Shown: positions 20,371-31,530 of the stretch, piece after piece | Layout of the letters: each line of letters starts with the position of its first letter | How positions within the stretch are numbered: the stretch's first letter is position 1 | NCBI GenBank assembly: GCA_022606425.2 | Contig: JAHDVF020000595.1 | Span: 1 to 64,000, forward strand | Origin: Lepidostoma basale | Lineage: Eukaryota; Arthropoda; Insecta; Trichoptera; Lepidostomatidae | Length of the DNA stretch: 64,000 nucleotides | Direction: 5' to 3' | Program-made: the position numbers and the translations under genes | Notes under the pieces: generated by a model | The model's database searches: none | What the model was told of the DNA's origin: nothing | What the model saw: the letters and a program-made list of their open reading frames with translations, nothing else

Positions 20371-20794
20371 AAAAAAATAAAATAAATATATAATTAAATT
20401 TCATTAATAAAAAAACTGCTTTTTTGCACGTTTCTCGGAAAATTACCTGAAGTGTGAGTCAATTCTGGAAAGAGTACTGCCTCACTCACGTCGACATATT
20501 TTAGATCCTTCTAAGATACTCGTATGTTGTTTCTTAGCATATAAATTTGCTCTTTAAAATTTCATTATGTTATTATTTTTGTTTTAACTGTTTTGTGTCT
20601 AAATGAGTCGCCTAAATGTTGTTCGTTTGGAATGTCTCATTTGTGCATAACGAATAAGGTATTCGTCCAGTCCATCATGAATATATAGCATATATTTCAT
20701 GTGTGTAAACGTGTATCGAAAAATACAAAATATTCATACTCAGTGTTTAAAGATAAATTACGTCACAGTGTCCTTATAGAAGAGTAATGTTATT
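20371..20794. other. Unassigned
   Basis: GTGTCTAAATGAGTCGCCTAAATGTTG resembles 52427-52460 in pieces, so this is also dispersed repeat. No gene. Confidence 0.4.
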
Positions 20795-21305
20795 TGTGGA
20801 TCAGTATTGGATTTAAACGACCGTAACGTTGAAAGGGTGGAAAAATTTAAATACCTCGGCAGCATACTAACGCAATCTCTTGACCCAGATGTAGAGATAA
20901 AATACAGAATTGAGGCAGCAAGGGCTATGTTTAATAAAATGAAATCACTCTTCTGCAATGATAACGTAAACTTGAAACTCCGCCAGAGAATGATCAAATG
21001 CTATGTGTGTTCTGTTTAATTGTACGGGTGTGAAACTTGGACCCTGAAAGTTAACTCAATGAAAAGACTGGAAGCATTTGAAATGTGACTCCATCGCCGA
21101 ATGCTCAGAGTTCCCTGGACTGACATGGTTACCAATACCGAAGTCCTGAGGCGAGCTAGAGTTGACAGGGAATTGTTATCAACTATCAAGGTTCGAAAGA
21201 TCTCACATCTGGGTCATATACTGCGTGGGGAAAAGTACCACCTTCTCCAACTGATATTGGAGGGAAACATTGAAGGACGCCGAGGGTCCGGAAGGAGACA
21301 ATTTT
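20795..21305 (+). mobile_element. RTE-like 3' fragment (family R2)
   Basis: RVEKFKYLGSILTQSLDPDV, EIKYRIEAARAMFNKMKSLF, YGCETWTLKVNS, RLEAFEM, HRRMLRVPWTDMVTNTEV, LLSTIKVRKISHLGHILRGE. In-frame stops at about 21019 and 21087 kill it. It is cut at 21300 by a T/A-rich run. Confidence 0.8.
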
Positions 21306-21354
21306 TTTTTAAAAATATTTATTTATTTATTTTTTTTAATTTTTTTTAAAGGAC

Positions 21355-21480
21355 TATAGAAGTTCCCGCTACATACCCGAGGCTGTTATAGGGCGTAGCG
21401 GCGCCCTTTTATCAGCCTCGCTCGTACACTCCCTGGGCCTGTCCCCGGTCCATCCGGGACTTACATTTAAATACGGCAAC
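21355..21480 (-). repeat. Copy of the GGCGCCGCTA segment
   Basis: CCGAGGCTGTTATAGGGCGT, AGCGGCGCCC, AGCCTCGCTCGTACACTCC match the segment at 9951 and 13976. Third copy, more diverged. Confidence 0.55.
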
Positions 21481-21784
21481 AACAAGGGGGTGCCAGACCA
21501 CATTTAATCTACTCAATTTCACTTCTATGCTCCGCTGTACTTTATTGAATAAATAAATAAGCATTATATATAATACATGAACATTTGAGGAACATTACAT
21601 AAAAGATAAAATATACACCACAGGAATATACAGCGGGAAGAACAGGAGAGGCAGAGGAGACAAATGCGGGATGGGAAAAAAAAATAATAATAGCGTAGAG
21701 TACAGTTTTTGGCATGTAGGACAAAGGACGAGGTTTAGGAAGTATTTCATAATATTAAACAAATAAATAAAACCACTGCACAAA

Positions 21785-22055
21785 TTATTATTATGGCCAA
21801 GATGGAGAGGAACGAGACCCGTCACAGAGGGGCAACCTCCCTCTCTCAGCTGGAAAACAGCACACCCTCAGAGGGCAAGAAACAGCACAAGGAGACAAAT
21901 GTCCTGGCTGCGAAACGTGAGAGAGTGGACCGGCATCCGAAGTGTAGAGGAGCTGTTCCGAGCGGCGCAGAACAGGGACAGGTTCGCCGAGGTGATCGCC
22001 AACGTTGGGGGGGACCCGACAGGGCACTTGAAGAAGAAAAATGTTATTTGACGAA
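21785..22055 (+). mobile_element. R2 3' terminus
   Basis: TNVLAAKRERVDRHPK and the DNA words GAGGAGCTGTTCCGAGCGGC and AGGTGATCGCCAACGTTGG match the extreme R2 end at 52120-52255. The left part (to about 21880) is diverged. Confidence 0.65.
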
Positions 22056-22229
22056 CTAGCTTTTAAATACATGTTAACATTATTAACGATTATACCATGA
22101 TTTGTTATATCTATTGTCTATAGAGTATTGTTAATCTGTCATATAAAATAAATAGCTATAATAAAATAAATTATTAACTATCTATTGTGTTCTAAAAATT
22201 ATCTCGATATGTTATGTTTCTCCTTCTTC

Positions 22230-22690
22230 TTCTTTCGGTGCCGTGTCAGGTCCCCCCAACGTTGACGATCACTACAGCAAAGGCATCTCTATCCTGCGCT
22301 ATTTGGAACAGGTTCTGAACTTTGGTTATTCCTGTCCACTCTTTGATGTTCTGCAACCAGGACAACTGCATTCTACCAACTCCTCTACGTCCCTCCACTT
22401 TACCCATTAATATAAGTCGAAGGAAGTGGTATTTTTCTCCCCTTAGCACATGACCCAAATATGAGACCATTCTAATTTTCACACTCGACAACAGCTCTCT
22501 ATTGGCTCTGACTCTCTGCAGTACGTCTGCATTACTGACCCTATCGATCCAAGGTATACGGAGCATTCTGCGGTATATCCACATCTCGAACGCTTCCAAC
22601 CGGTTCATTACATTCACTTTCAGAGTCCAGGTTTCGCAGCCATATAGTAGAACAGACCATATATAACATTTAATCATGTTATGTTTCATA
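22230..22690 (-). mobile_element. R2 3' fragment with open 147-codon frame
   Basis: Minus strand: MIKCYIWSVLLYGCETWTLK, MNRLEAFEMWIYRRMLRIPW, NREL-LSSVKIRMVSYLGHVL, RRGVGRMQLSWLQNIKEWTG, RDAFAVVIVNVGGT, then a (GAAGAA)n tail at 22222-22238. The RT core is missing. Confidence 0.8.
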
Positions 22691-23095
22691 TAATTTAATT
22701 AACTAACCATCACGGCGTCTCCTTGAAGAGGTAGGCAAAAATAATGGACTGCCACACTTTTCGTTCTTGACATACTTTTCTTGGTCCTTCAAAATTCCTA
22801 CAGAGTCTCATGCATGCACGGCGATTTCTCCGACTCCTCACTTGGCCGACATTCAATATTTGATTTATTTGACTGACACGTTTTCCTCGGTCTTCCTCTG
22901 TTTATATTTCCATTAACATCATTAACATATACTTTTTTTACCATTTTTTCTTTATTCATTCTTTCCATGTATCTAAACCATTTTGAGTTCCCTTTAAATA
23001 TTTTGAAAATAACAGTCTCATTCGCACCGCATTCAGTTCTTATACCACACATTCATTTATGAGTTTTCATTTCTACTGCATTTATTCTACTTTTA
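22691..23095 (-). mobile_element. R1 3' fragment
   Basis: Minus strand R1 order with frameshifts (SKWFRYMERMNKEKMVKKVY, GNINRGRPRKTC). It adjoins the previous R2 copy end to start. Confidence 0.7.
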
Positions 23096-23188
23096 TCCTT
23101 TATTATAGTTTGTGGAAATAACACGTTTCGCCCTTCTAAGGCATTATCAAATGTATAACTTATAATAAAACTGTAATAACATATAATA
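23096..23188. repeat. Foldback-family arm
   Basis: ACACGTTTCGCCCTTCTAAG and GCATTATCAAATGTATAAC match the arms at 61990-62045. On the minus strand this is a GAAAC-GT-GT motif with stem II GCC/GGGC. Confidence 0.5.
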
Positions 23189-23435
23189 AACTAACTAACC
23201 ATCACGCCATTTTTCCGGAGGGGTAGGCAGAGAGGATGGATCGCCACAATGCTCTGTCCTGGCATACCTCTTGGGCTTCCTCTACATTCACACATCGTAC
23301 CATGCACGCACGTCGATTATTCCGACATCGAATGTGACCGCCTTTTAGTAATTGATTGATTTGGTCATGCCGTGTATTCCTCGGTCGTCCTCTGCTTTTT
23401 TTTCCACTCACGCTGCTTGTGTACAATTTAACATA
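23189..23435 (-). mobile_element. R1 3' fragment
   Basis: Minus strand open frame of about 80 codons: YTSSVSGKKSRGRPRNTRHD, QINQLLKGGHIRCRNNRRAC, SILSAYPSGKMA. It meets the next R1 copy head to head at about 23430. Confidence 0.75.
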
Positions 23436-23925
23436 TCCACAGAAGCAAAGATGGCAGTACACAATGGAGTTCTAGTGCCAACCCTCATGTATGAAAGTGA
23501 AGTTTGGAGCTGGCAAAAGAAGGATGAAAGCAGGATAAACGCCGTAGAAATGAGATCACTAAGAATAATGTGAGGGAAAAAGTTGTATAATAGAATACCG
23601 AACGATGAAATATGAAAGAAATGTAAGACAGATCATGGATAAAATTAAAAATGGATCCCTGAGATGGTTTGGACGTATAGAACGAATAGATAAGAGTACA
23701 ATGATTTAAATATTGTACGCATATAATAAAACTATAAAATATAACTATAATAATATATTTATATAAGAATGCCGTGATGATAAATCGACGTGCGTGCATG
23801 ACAAGATGTATGAATGTTGAGGAAGCGAGAGCAGGATGCCAGGAAAGAAGAAAAAGAGTTGTAGTCCACTCTTTTTGTTTACCCCTCCGGGAGACAGCGT
23901 GATGGTTAGTTAGATAAAAAAAAAA
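23430..23925 (+). mobile_element. R1 fragments on + strand, broken
   Basis: MAVHNGVLVPTLMYESEVW and RINAVEMRSLRIM read to a TGA near 23573. After an insertion-like gap at 23700-23770 the tail resumes (RRACMTRCMNVEEARAG, CRETA-like) and ends GCGTGATGGTTAGTTAG. Confidence 0.7.
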
Positions 23926-23989
23926 ACGTTTTCATTCGCATTACTGACAAGAGAATAGGAGAGATGAAGCCATTTTATAGTCATATTTT

Positions 23990-24620
23990 CTTCTTCAAGT
24001 GCCCTGTCGGGTCCCTACAACGTTGGCGATCACCTCGGCGAACCTGTCCCTGTCCTGTGGCGCTCGGAACAGCTCCTCCACACATAGGATGCCGGTCTCC
24101 TCCGTCACGTTTCGCAGCCAGGACATTTGTCTCCTTCCGGGCCCTCGGCGTCCCTCAATTTTCCGCTCCAATATCATAAGGTGGTACTTTTCCTCACGCA
24201 GTATATGACCCAGATGTAAAATCTTACGAGCCTTGATAGTTGATAACAGTTCCCTGTCAACTCTAGCTAGCCTCAGGACAGTATTGGTAACCATGTCTGT
24301 CCAGGGAACTCTGAGCATTCGGCGATGGAGCCACATTTCAAATGCTTCCAGTCTGTTCATTGAGTTAACATTCAAGGTCCACGATTCACATCCGTATAAT
24401 AAAAGATACCACACATAGCATTTGATCATTTTCTGCGGAGTTTCAAGTTTACGTTATCATTGCAGAATAGTGATTTCATTTAATTAAATGTAGCTCTTGC
24501 TGCTTCAATTCTGCATTTTATATCTACATCTTGGTCAAGAAATTGGGATGGTATGCTGCCGAGGTATTTACATTTTTCCACCCTTTCAACGTTACGGCCG
24601 TTCAAATGCAATACTGACCC
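23990..24620 (-). mobile_element. R2 3' fragment with open 144-codon frame
   Basis: Minus strand from 24429: MIKCYVWYLLLYGCESWTLN, LEAFEMWLHRRMLRVPWTDM, LLSTIKARKILHLGHILREE, GRRQMSWLRNVTEETG, DRFAEVIANVVGTRQGT. A frameshift near 24430 separates it from the upstream LGSIPSQFLDQDVDIK-like part. Confidence 0.8.
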
Positions 24621-25194
24621 ACTGTAGTCATGCCATCCGAATGTCATACCTACGACAAAAGCTTGCCGTTCACACGCAAGGAAAATAATATAATTACAAA
24701 TTAAGAAATAGTTTTATAGTATAAATACTAAACACCGTGTTCTTAATAATGACATTGTTATTGTCAATCATCTCGAATGACAGGTTTAACGCAAAGTAGG
24801 CAACCATATTTAGAATAGTTTACTATCAAAATTAATTGCACTTTGTCTTTTATTCTATGACGTTCGTAGCGATGTCGTTGCAAGACAGGTTTATTTAAGG
24901 AAAATAGAGTGAAAAATATTTCCGAAGGCATTATAAAATAGTCTTGGAAAACATTGGAAAAACAGGTCCATAAATTATTGTTAGATTTATTGGTTTTCTG
25001 CTTATTCTGATCTAAGCGTATAAAGAAGAGTCTGCCTCATTTCAAACGATTGCCATATCAATCAAATATACTACATATCGTAAGCATTTTTAAAATTCAA
25101 ACACTATTTTTTCCAATTTGAGTTTATTTTTCTAGACATGTTTCGAAGGGATCGGTAGAATCCTTCGAAACATGTAAACCTTTGCCTATGAAAC
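24621..25194. other. Unassigned, includes GAAACATGT foldback
   Basis: No gene. 25120-25180 holds inverted arms ACATGTTTCGAAGGGATC and ATCCTTCGAAACATGT, a minimal foldback of the GAAACATGT family. Confidence 0.45.
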
Positions 25195-25264
25195 ATCTTC
25201 TTCTTCTCCTTGTTGTAGACCTATGTGTTCTGTTCTCCAGAGAGTTTTTAATTAATTTAATTTA

Positions 25265-25800
25265 TTTTTTAAAGAACCCAATTGGGCTATATGGATACAT
25301 TTTTAGATCTTACCTTTATTTATGAATTGTTTCAGGTATTTTTTTAATTGAGTTGTAGTGAGACGCCTTGTGTCTTTTGGTAGTTCATTGTTAAATTTCA
25401 GTCCATTGTTCAATATCCTCGATTGTCCCGTTTTAGTTCGTGCATTCGGTAAGTGATATCTATCACAGTTCCTGGTCCAGTGTATGTGTATGTCTGAATT
25501 TTTAGTTAATTTGTAGCTGCTGTCTGTTGTCTTTTCTATTATCACTCTGTGTACAGTTTCCAAGGTCTCAAATTTGGTCAGGTCTGATATGTCCATTTGT
25601 TTTGTTTGTCTGTATACTTGTATAATTGGGGTAAGATATTTAATGTTTATAAGCAATTTTATAACTTTATTTTGTTGTCTTTGGAGTCTGGAGATGTCCT
25701 TTTGGTTTCCTGTCCCCCAGAAGGGAATTTTGTATGTCAGTTGGCTTTTAACATACACTTCGTGCATCAGAAAATTTTCTTTTCTTGGTATGTAATTTTG
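25265..25800 (-). mobile_element. J2-type reverse transcriptase C-terminal fragment
   Basis: The minus strand encodes 154 residues collinear with the J2 C-terminus: MHEVYVKSQLTYKIPFWGTG, DISRLQRQQNKVIKL, HIHWTRNCDRYHLPNARTKT, RILNNGLKFNNELPKDTR. The terminus AACCCAATTGGG is shared with J2 at 11800. The RT core is lost. Confidence 0.8.
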
Positions 25801-26110
25801 TATTTTGTAGAAGAGGGAGTAGAGCTGTAGAAGAGGGAGAGTTGCTCCTCCTGTGAGGTAGACTGCCAGCTATCTTTGCATATTTTAGGAGGTCTTTCAC
25901 GAGGACGAGTCCCATGAGGCTGATTAAGCAATGCAATATAGGGGAGTCTGGTGGTGTCCATTCATTGAACATGACCATACCAGTCCCTTTTTCGCTGTCT
26001 GCTCCATCTTATAATATCCTCAACCTCACAAATCTCTCTTATTCCGGTGTTCCTCACGCGATCTCTCTGTGTCTTGCCTGCTACCGTCCTCAGTGTCTTA
26101 CCTTTGAAAC
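25801..26110 (-). mobile_element. R4-related 3' fragment
   Basis: Minus strand: VRNTGIREICEVEDIIRWS, SEKGTGMVMFNEWTPPDSPI, HGTRPRERPPKICKDSWQST. Same subfamily as 45190 and 56405. Adjacent to J2 in the same orientation. Confidence 0.65.
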
Positions 26111-26363
26111 ATGTCGAGAAAAAAAAAACTCATAAGTGGAAAAACGGTGTTTTATTTCACATAAATTCGACAGTATGGAATTCCACAGTGTTAAAGCCTC
26201 AAGCATATAAAAAAACTCTTATCAGGGGGCATTAAAAACCCAGGAATATTGATAGAACTTAATTTATACGTTTCCTACAAGAATATCAAAGCAAGGGGCC
26301 GATATAAATTTTATGTATTATACTTTTGTACGAATCACTTAATTTGTGGCGTTGCATTATTAA

Positions 26364-26978
26364 CCGTTACCACTCCTTTGTCGAATACCAGCCGACATCA
26401 CTTTATGTACACTACAAATCAGTTGTCGGCTGGCGGCCGACAATATAAGACTTGCGCACGCGGTGTATTTTCGCGCGCAAAACTTGACACGTGTCATTGT
26501 TTCTTGTGATTATTCGTTAAATAAACATTCAATTTCACGTTTTAATAAGATTTCGACTGTTTTCCGATTTTATTTTACTTTAAAATAATCCTTTCGAATT
26601 CACATAATCTAAAATGGCGGGAACTTCGTGTGTTACGTCATGCAGAGGAGCGATTAGAGTACAAGCCCCACTTCATTGCGAAACTGGACAAAGGTTCTAT
26701 AGACTGTACTGTGTGCAGTAACATAAAGATTTCAGGGGGAAGACGGGATATAGTATGGTTTTGTGAGACCTGTTCCAGAAAACCTGGTCTCCATCCTCGA
26801 GATTGTTTTAAAAAGTTCCATACTATGCAAAACTATAAGTAGTCCATAATGTTTTTTGTAAATTGTTTTTTATTTGAAGAATAAATCATTAAAAATACCT
26901 ATCAATAAAAACATTTTGACGTTATTTAAATTAGAGTTGGCTGATAAAAAATATCAAAAAATAATGGAGTTGTAAGGG
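26364..26978 (+). mobile_element. Internally deleted piggyBac-like element between TTAA sites
   Basis: TTAA at 26360-26363 and 26979-26982 bound 615 bp. The ends are inverted: CCGTTACCACTCC on the left, and GGAGTTGTAAGGG on the right (11 of 13 match). This is the piggyBac target and terminal style. The only coding remnant is the cysteine-rich end of the transposase at 26630-26842. Most of the transposase (DDD core) is missing. Confidence 0.8.
26630..26842 (+). pseudogene. PiggyBac transposase C-terminal cysteine-rich domain remnant
   Basis: An open 70-residue frame shows CTVC (28-31 or so), then CETC, then LHPRDCFKKFHTMQNYK. That is the Cys/His zinc-binding domain with which piggyBac transposases end and which contacts the terminal repeats. 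ATGGCGGGAACT at 26613 is in another frame. Upstream catalytic sequence is absent, so it cannot transpose on its own. Confidence 0.8.
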
Positions 26979-27246
26979 TTAAAAATTATTTTAAAACGCT
27001 TTTAGATTTTGTTTAACACCAAAATAATTGTTTTAACGAATTAACATGTTTCGCTCCCGTCTGATCTTTGACAGGGTTGCAGAAACAATTTATATTTAAA
27101 TAAATTTTCTAATTGAAAGACATTTTGGCAGCTGTCAAAAGTAAAAAAAAGCGTTCGATTTTTTGTTAAACTTATTTTATGTCTTGAACTGCGGCACAGA
27201 TGCATTTCGAATTTCTCCTGTATTGAAAGCGATTGGTCTTCTTAAG

Positions 27247-27446
27247 ATGTGGCATTCGAGATTTTCGTGGCATTAGAGATTTACGTGGCATTCGAGATTC
27301 ACGTAGCATTCGAGATTTACGTGGCATTCGAGATTTTCGTGGCATTTGAGATTACCGTTACTTTCGAGATTTTCGTGGCTTACAAGATTTTCCTGGCATT
27401 CGAGATTTTCGTGGCATTCAATATTTTCGTAGCATTCGAGATTTTT
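27247..27446 (+). repeat. 18-bp minisatellite, about 11 units
   Basis: Units of the form GTGGCATTCGAGATTTTC. Read in frame they give a VAFEIF hexapeptide repeat, but no gene context exists. One more unit (ACGTGGCATTCAAGAT) lies at 27950-27966, beyond a SINE and a MITE. Confidence 0.85.
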
Positions 27447-27454
27447 TTTATGTG

Positions 27455-27690
27455 TACAACAGGTCGTTTGAACCCAATTACTGTGTACAATTTGTTTATA
27501 GCTATTATATTATGATTCTCATGACATGTGATAGGTAGCTAATCTATCGTTATTTTTATTGCCACATGAATTCTACACCAGACCAAAGACAGTGTGACAA
27601 TCACACTGCCATCGCCGGGAATCGAACCCGGGACCTTCAGTATGGGAATTCAGAGCTCTTACCACTCTGACACGAAGATCGTCATTTAAT
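27455..27690 (-). mobile_element. tRNA-derived SINE, type B
   Basis: Minus strand: GATCTTCGTGTCAGAGTGG (A box), GGTTCGATTCCCGGCG (B box), CAGTGTGATTGTCAC core, body, then ACAGTAATTGGGTTCAAACG as type B tail. Confidence 0.8.
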
Positions 27691-27946
27691 GCCGTGCCAC
27701 ACTGTTTGAAACAAGCTCTCCACAGGGGTGACCTTGGTGGAGAGCTGTGGAGCCCACGGTTGGTGTAGCGTCCATACACGGTTGTAAACAAGCTCTCCAC
27801 ATGTGGAATGCGTGTTTAAACGCGCGTCTGTCCACAAACTTTGTTGAAGGTCAAACGAATTTTGGTTTCAAACAAGTGTCTACACAGTTTTAAACCGCCG
27901 GTGGAGACCGATGTGGAGAGCTTGTTTAAAACAGTGTGGCACGGCT
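27690..27946. mobile_element. MITE with about 33-bp terminal inverted repeats
   Basis: GCCGTGCCACACTGTTTGAA at the left and its near-complement ending GTGTGGCACGGC at the right. The arms extend through AACAAGCTCTCCAC, and the CAAGCTCTCCAC words are repeated internally. There is no ORF. The superfamily is not certain; hAT-like is possible. Confidence 0.75.
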
Positions 27947-28009
27947 TTTACGTGGCATTCAAGATAGACCTATATGTGTGTGAATGTATAATGGCTATGG
28001 GAAATCTTA

Positions 28010-28580
28010 GGTCTTAAGAAACAAAGTATTTAATATACTGCGTACATGCGAACCTTTCCAAAATATCACTGCCCTTAAAGTATTATTTACAACCATGGTT
28101 CGCTCACGCCTTGAATATGTATCTCCCGTTTGGTCTCCTTATTATGCGGCACATATCCAACGCATTGAAAGAGTACAAAAAAAAGTTTATTAAACATATT
28201 AATTTTAAAATGTGCTAGTCGTTCTCTGATTACAAATATGCCCAATTTGTTCACTCCTTGGACTCGAAAAATAGACGTTCTCTTCATGATATGATGTTAC
28301 TTCATAAAATAATTCACTTTAAAATTGACAATTCTGAACTTCTCAGCAAATTGTCACTCAATACCCCCATGTCTCGCACGAGACACACCGCGAGCCAAGT
28401 TTTCCACCTTCCTGTTTATCGCACAAACTACGCTCTGAGCGCGGCACTGTATCGAATCTGTGATATCTACAACAAGCATTTTGGAGACATTGACGTCTTT
28501 CATTTGAGCGAGCGAAATTTTAAAAAAGTGATCGGAGCAACATTTCGGCGCGGATGTGACCACGATGTAACGTGATATTA
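28010..28580 (+). mobile_element. Jockey-like RT C-terminal fragment (J3)
   Basis: FQNITALKVLFTTMVRSRLE, YVSPVWSPYYAAHIQRIERV, then a frameshift, SLDSKNRRSLHDMMLLHKII, LSLNTPMSRTRHT, VYRTNYALSAALYRICDIYN. This is the C-terminal third of a jockey-type RT. A decayed sister on the minus strand is at 54246-54430. Terminal (AAAT)n at 28838-28858. Confidence 0.75.
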
Positions 28581-29414
28581 TAATACTTGTATATTACTTT
28601 TTATTTTATTTTATCTTAATTTTATTTTTTATTTCCAGTACTATAAGTATTTTAACTCTTAAATATTATGTATACCTTATTTTGTCTTAGTTTAACTTCA
28701 ATCTTGTTTCTCACTATCATTTGTTGATTGTTAACTATTATTTTTAATCTGTGGTAGCATGTAATTGGCCTTATTTTAATTATTCTAAATGTTTCTTTTA
28801 TATTTATGTTATTGATATCGCTGTATGCTACCCTTAATAAATAAATAAATAAATACTATCTAAATAAATAAACTATCACTTGAATATGAATACGTCCGGT
28901 TTTGGTTGAATCGAATTGAAATATTTATCAAAAACCGAAAGACCGACATAGAAACGAGTCTAATAAGGATAATTTATCCTAAAAACACATTTCGCAACGG
29001 ATCTCCGGATTCGAATAAAAAAATCTTAACTCCTAAATATAAATGAAGTTATTCTTTCGGTTCAGATAAACGAGGTTCTTCCAACCGTCAACATATAATA
29101 AAAAAATAATTAATCACTCTAATTAATTTAATTTATTAATATTATAATAATAAAAATATCTTGATTGTGATTATTTACAAAAGTAAATAAAAAATAATAA
29201 ATATAATTGATTTAATCGAATCATTTATATAGTGCAAATAGAGTGAATTGCATGCAGAGTTTAATGCCAAAATAATAAAAGACTTATTATTTTAGAAAAT
29301 AGTTTTTAGTGACCTATACGAGTATATAAAAGTGAAAATTAAAAAAATTAGTAAATAATTAAAAAAATAAAATAAAAAGTGATCAAATCAGGTATAGTGT
29401 ATTTTATATTTTAT
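28581..29414. other. AT-rich DNA, J3 3' UTR then unassigned
   Basis: 28581-28858 is probably the J3 3' UTR with a final AATAAATAAATAAATA run. 28860-29414 has no recognisable content. Confidence 0.45.
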
Positions 29415-29930
29415 TCATGGCAGTGCACAATGGTGTTCTTGTGCCGACCCTTGTGTATGGAAGTGAAGCATGGAACTGGCAAAAGAAGGATGAAAGTAGA
29501 ATAAATGCGGTAGAAATGAGATCTCTAAGACGAATGTTTGGAAAATCTGTATATGATAGAGTGACAAATGCAAGTATAAGAATTGAATGTGGTGCGAACG
29601 AAAGTCTTATGAACAAAATAAGGAAAGGGTCATTAAGATGGTTTGGACACATGGAAAGAATGGGTGAAGACAGAATGGTAAATAAGGTATAATGTAAACG
29701 GCGCGAACGGAGCTAGAAATAGAGGAAGACCGAAGAAAACGTGGCACGACCAAATAAATCAAATATTGAATATCGGCCATGTGAGGAGTCAGTGAAATTA
29801 ACGCGCGTGCATGACAAGATGTATGAATGTAGAGGAAGCGAGAGAAGTATGTCAGGACAGAACAGTGTGACGGTCAATTCTTTCTGTCTACACCTCCGGG
29901 GAGACAGCGTGATGGTTAGTTAGTTAGTTA
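29415..29930 (+). mobile_element. R1 3' fragment
   Basis: MAVHNGVLVPTLVYGSEAW, RINAVEMRSLRRMFGKSVYD, SLRWFGHMERMGEDRM, then a one-base shift at about 29688, GRPKKTWHDQINQI and a TTAG tail. Its upstream flank is AT-rich host DNA. Confidence 0.8.
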
Positions 29931-30039
29931 TTTTATATTTTATTCGATTTAAAAAAAAGACATCTTTCGATATGACAAGACATTTCGTTATTCTTCTTCG
30001 GTCTTCTCCACAGCAGTCCGACTGGCTCCTGTCCCTGGT

Positions 30040-30570
30040 CATCTCTATTTAATTTCTGAGGTATCTCTACATGAGGGGGTATGGTAGTTATCCGTGGCTC
30101 TATCCCACGGCATTTCTTTTAGGAATGCTCGGAACCAATTCTTTACAGCTTCGAAGAGATGGGCATCTCATAACCCATTTCTTTAAATTAATAAGATATT
30201 TCGAGAACTCGGCCGTGCTAGAGGGTGTTGGGCTTTTTGTCCCTGATAGATTTCTCCGACAGCGACAGCACAGATTTTTTTACCAACCGGCCACCAGAAC
30301 CAATCTATCTCTGGTGACACCGGTGGGAAGAGCAATTAGTCTGCTGAACGCGGTCTCCTCGGAGATCGACGTCTTTTATATCAATGAAGGTACGTTCAGG
30401 GAACAAATACTGTTGTCTTTAGAAAGTATCTTGTCTTCCTAATGTCGAACCATCTCTAATGCGTTCCTAGTACTTTGTTGTATTTTTATAATATTTTACT
30501 TGTGCTCAATAGATGCCTTAAACATTTTCCTGTTTGTAATGTCTTTTGAGTTAATAAACTTGATTTGATC
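30040..30570 (+). mobile_element. Jockey-like 3' end (family J) with 3' UTR
   Basis: MRGYGSYPWLYPTAFLLGML, SLQLRRDGHLITHFFKLI, VGLFVPDRFLRQRQHRFFYQ, VSSEIDVFYI, REQILLSLESILSS and a stop at 30442. The UTR runs to GAGTTAATAAACTTGATTTG, giving the complete J terminus. Confidence 0.8.
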
Positions 30571-30764
30571 TCCCTAAAATCCGTAATCACGTGATCTTTT
30601 ACCATGCATGGTGATTAACCCTAAGATGAACCCTGCTTTATTCACACATAGTTATCTTACCCTAATGATGTCAGTGTCAACCTGTTAAAGTGTTTGCATT
30701 TTTATAGATATGTACGAGTATAATAAATAGATGCATTTTTTCACGATGTTTGAAACCATCTTAA

Positions 30765-31020
30765 CAAACTAACCAACACGCCATCTCCCCGAAGGGGTAA
30801 GCAGAAAGAATGGACTGCCACACCTTTCTTTCCTGACATATTTCTCTCGCTTCCTCAACATTCATAGTCAAAGGCGGCCACATTCGAAGTCGGAATAATC
30901 GACGTGCGTGAATGGTACGATGTATAAATGTAGAGGAATCCCGAGAGGTATGCCATCCTCTCTGCGTACCCCTCCGGGAAAATGGCGTGATGGTTAGTTA
31001 GTTAGTTAGTTAGTTTGTTA
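30765..31020. mobile_element. R1 chimera: minus piece joined to plus piece
   Basis: 30770-30870 is an R1 tail on the minus strand. At about 30872 it switches to an R1 tail on the plus strand (AAAGGCGGCCACATTCGAAG) ending at GGCGTGATGGTTAGTTAG. This is a fold-back joint between two R1 subfamilies. Confidence 0.7.
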
Positions 31021-31039
31021 GTTATTATTTATTTATAAC

Positions 31040-31530
31040 TAACTAACTAACTAACCATCACGTCGTCTCCCCGAAGGGGTAAGCAGAAAGAATGAACTGC
31101 CACACCTTTCTTTCCTGGCATATTTCTCTCGCTACATTTACATTCATACATCGTATCATGCACGCGCGTCGATTTCTCCGACTCCTCACGTGACCGACAT
31201 TTAATATTTGATTGATTTGATCGTTCCACGTTTTCCTCGGTCTTTCTTTATTTCTAGCTCACCTTCTTCACCGTTCTGTCTTCACTCATTCTTTCCATGA
31301 GTCCAAACCATCTTAACGCCCTTTTCATTATTTTGTTCATAACACCATCATTCGCACCGCATTCACTTCTTATTCTTGCATTTGACACTCTATCATGTAC
31401 AGATTTACCACATATACGTCTTAGTGATCTCATTTCTACTGCATTTATTCTACTTTCATCCTTCTTTTGCCAGTTCCATGCTTCACTTCCATACATAAGG
31501 GTCAGTTCAAGAACACCATTATCATAATGT
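31040..31530 (-). mobile_element. R1 3' fragment, - member of a tail-to-tail pair
   Basis: Minus strand: MYGSEAWNWQKKDESRINAV, CGKSVHDRVSNARIRSECGA, RALRWFGLMERMSEDRTVKK, a gap, GRPRKTWND and the AYP end. The spacer to the preceding + copy is TTATTATTTATTTATAACTA, the same as at 13440-13455. Confidence 0.75.

Noticed and set aside
27249..27515. Hexapeptide-repeat ORF (VAFEIF)
   Set aside because: Same reasoning: an 18-bp minisatellite read in frame, ending in SINE sequence.
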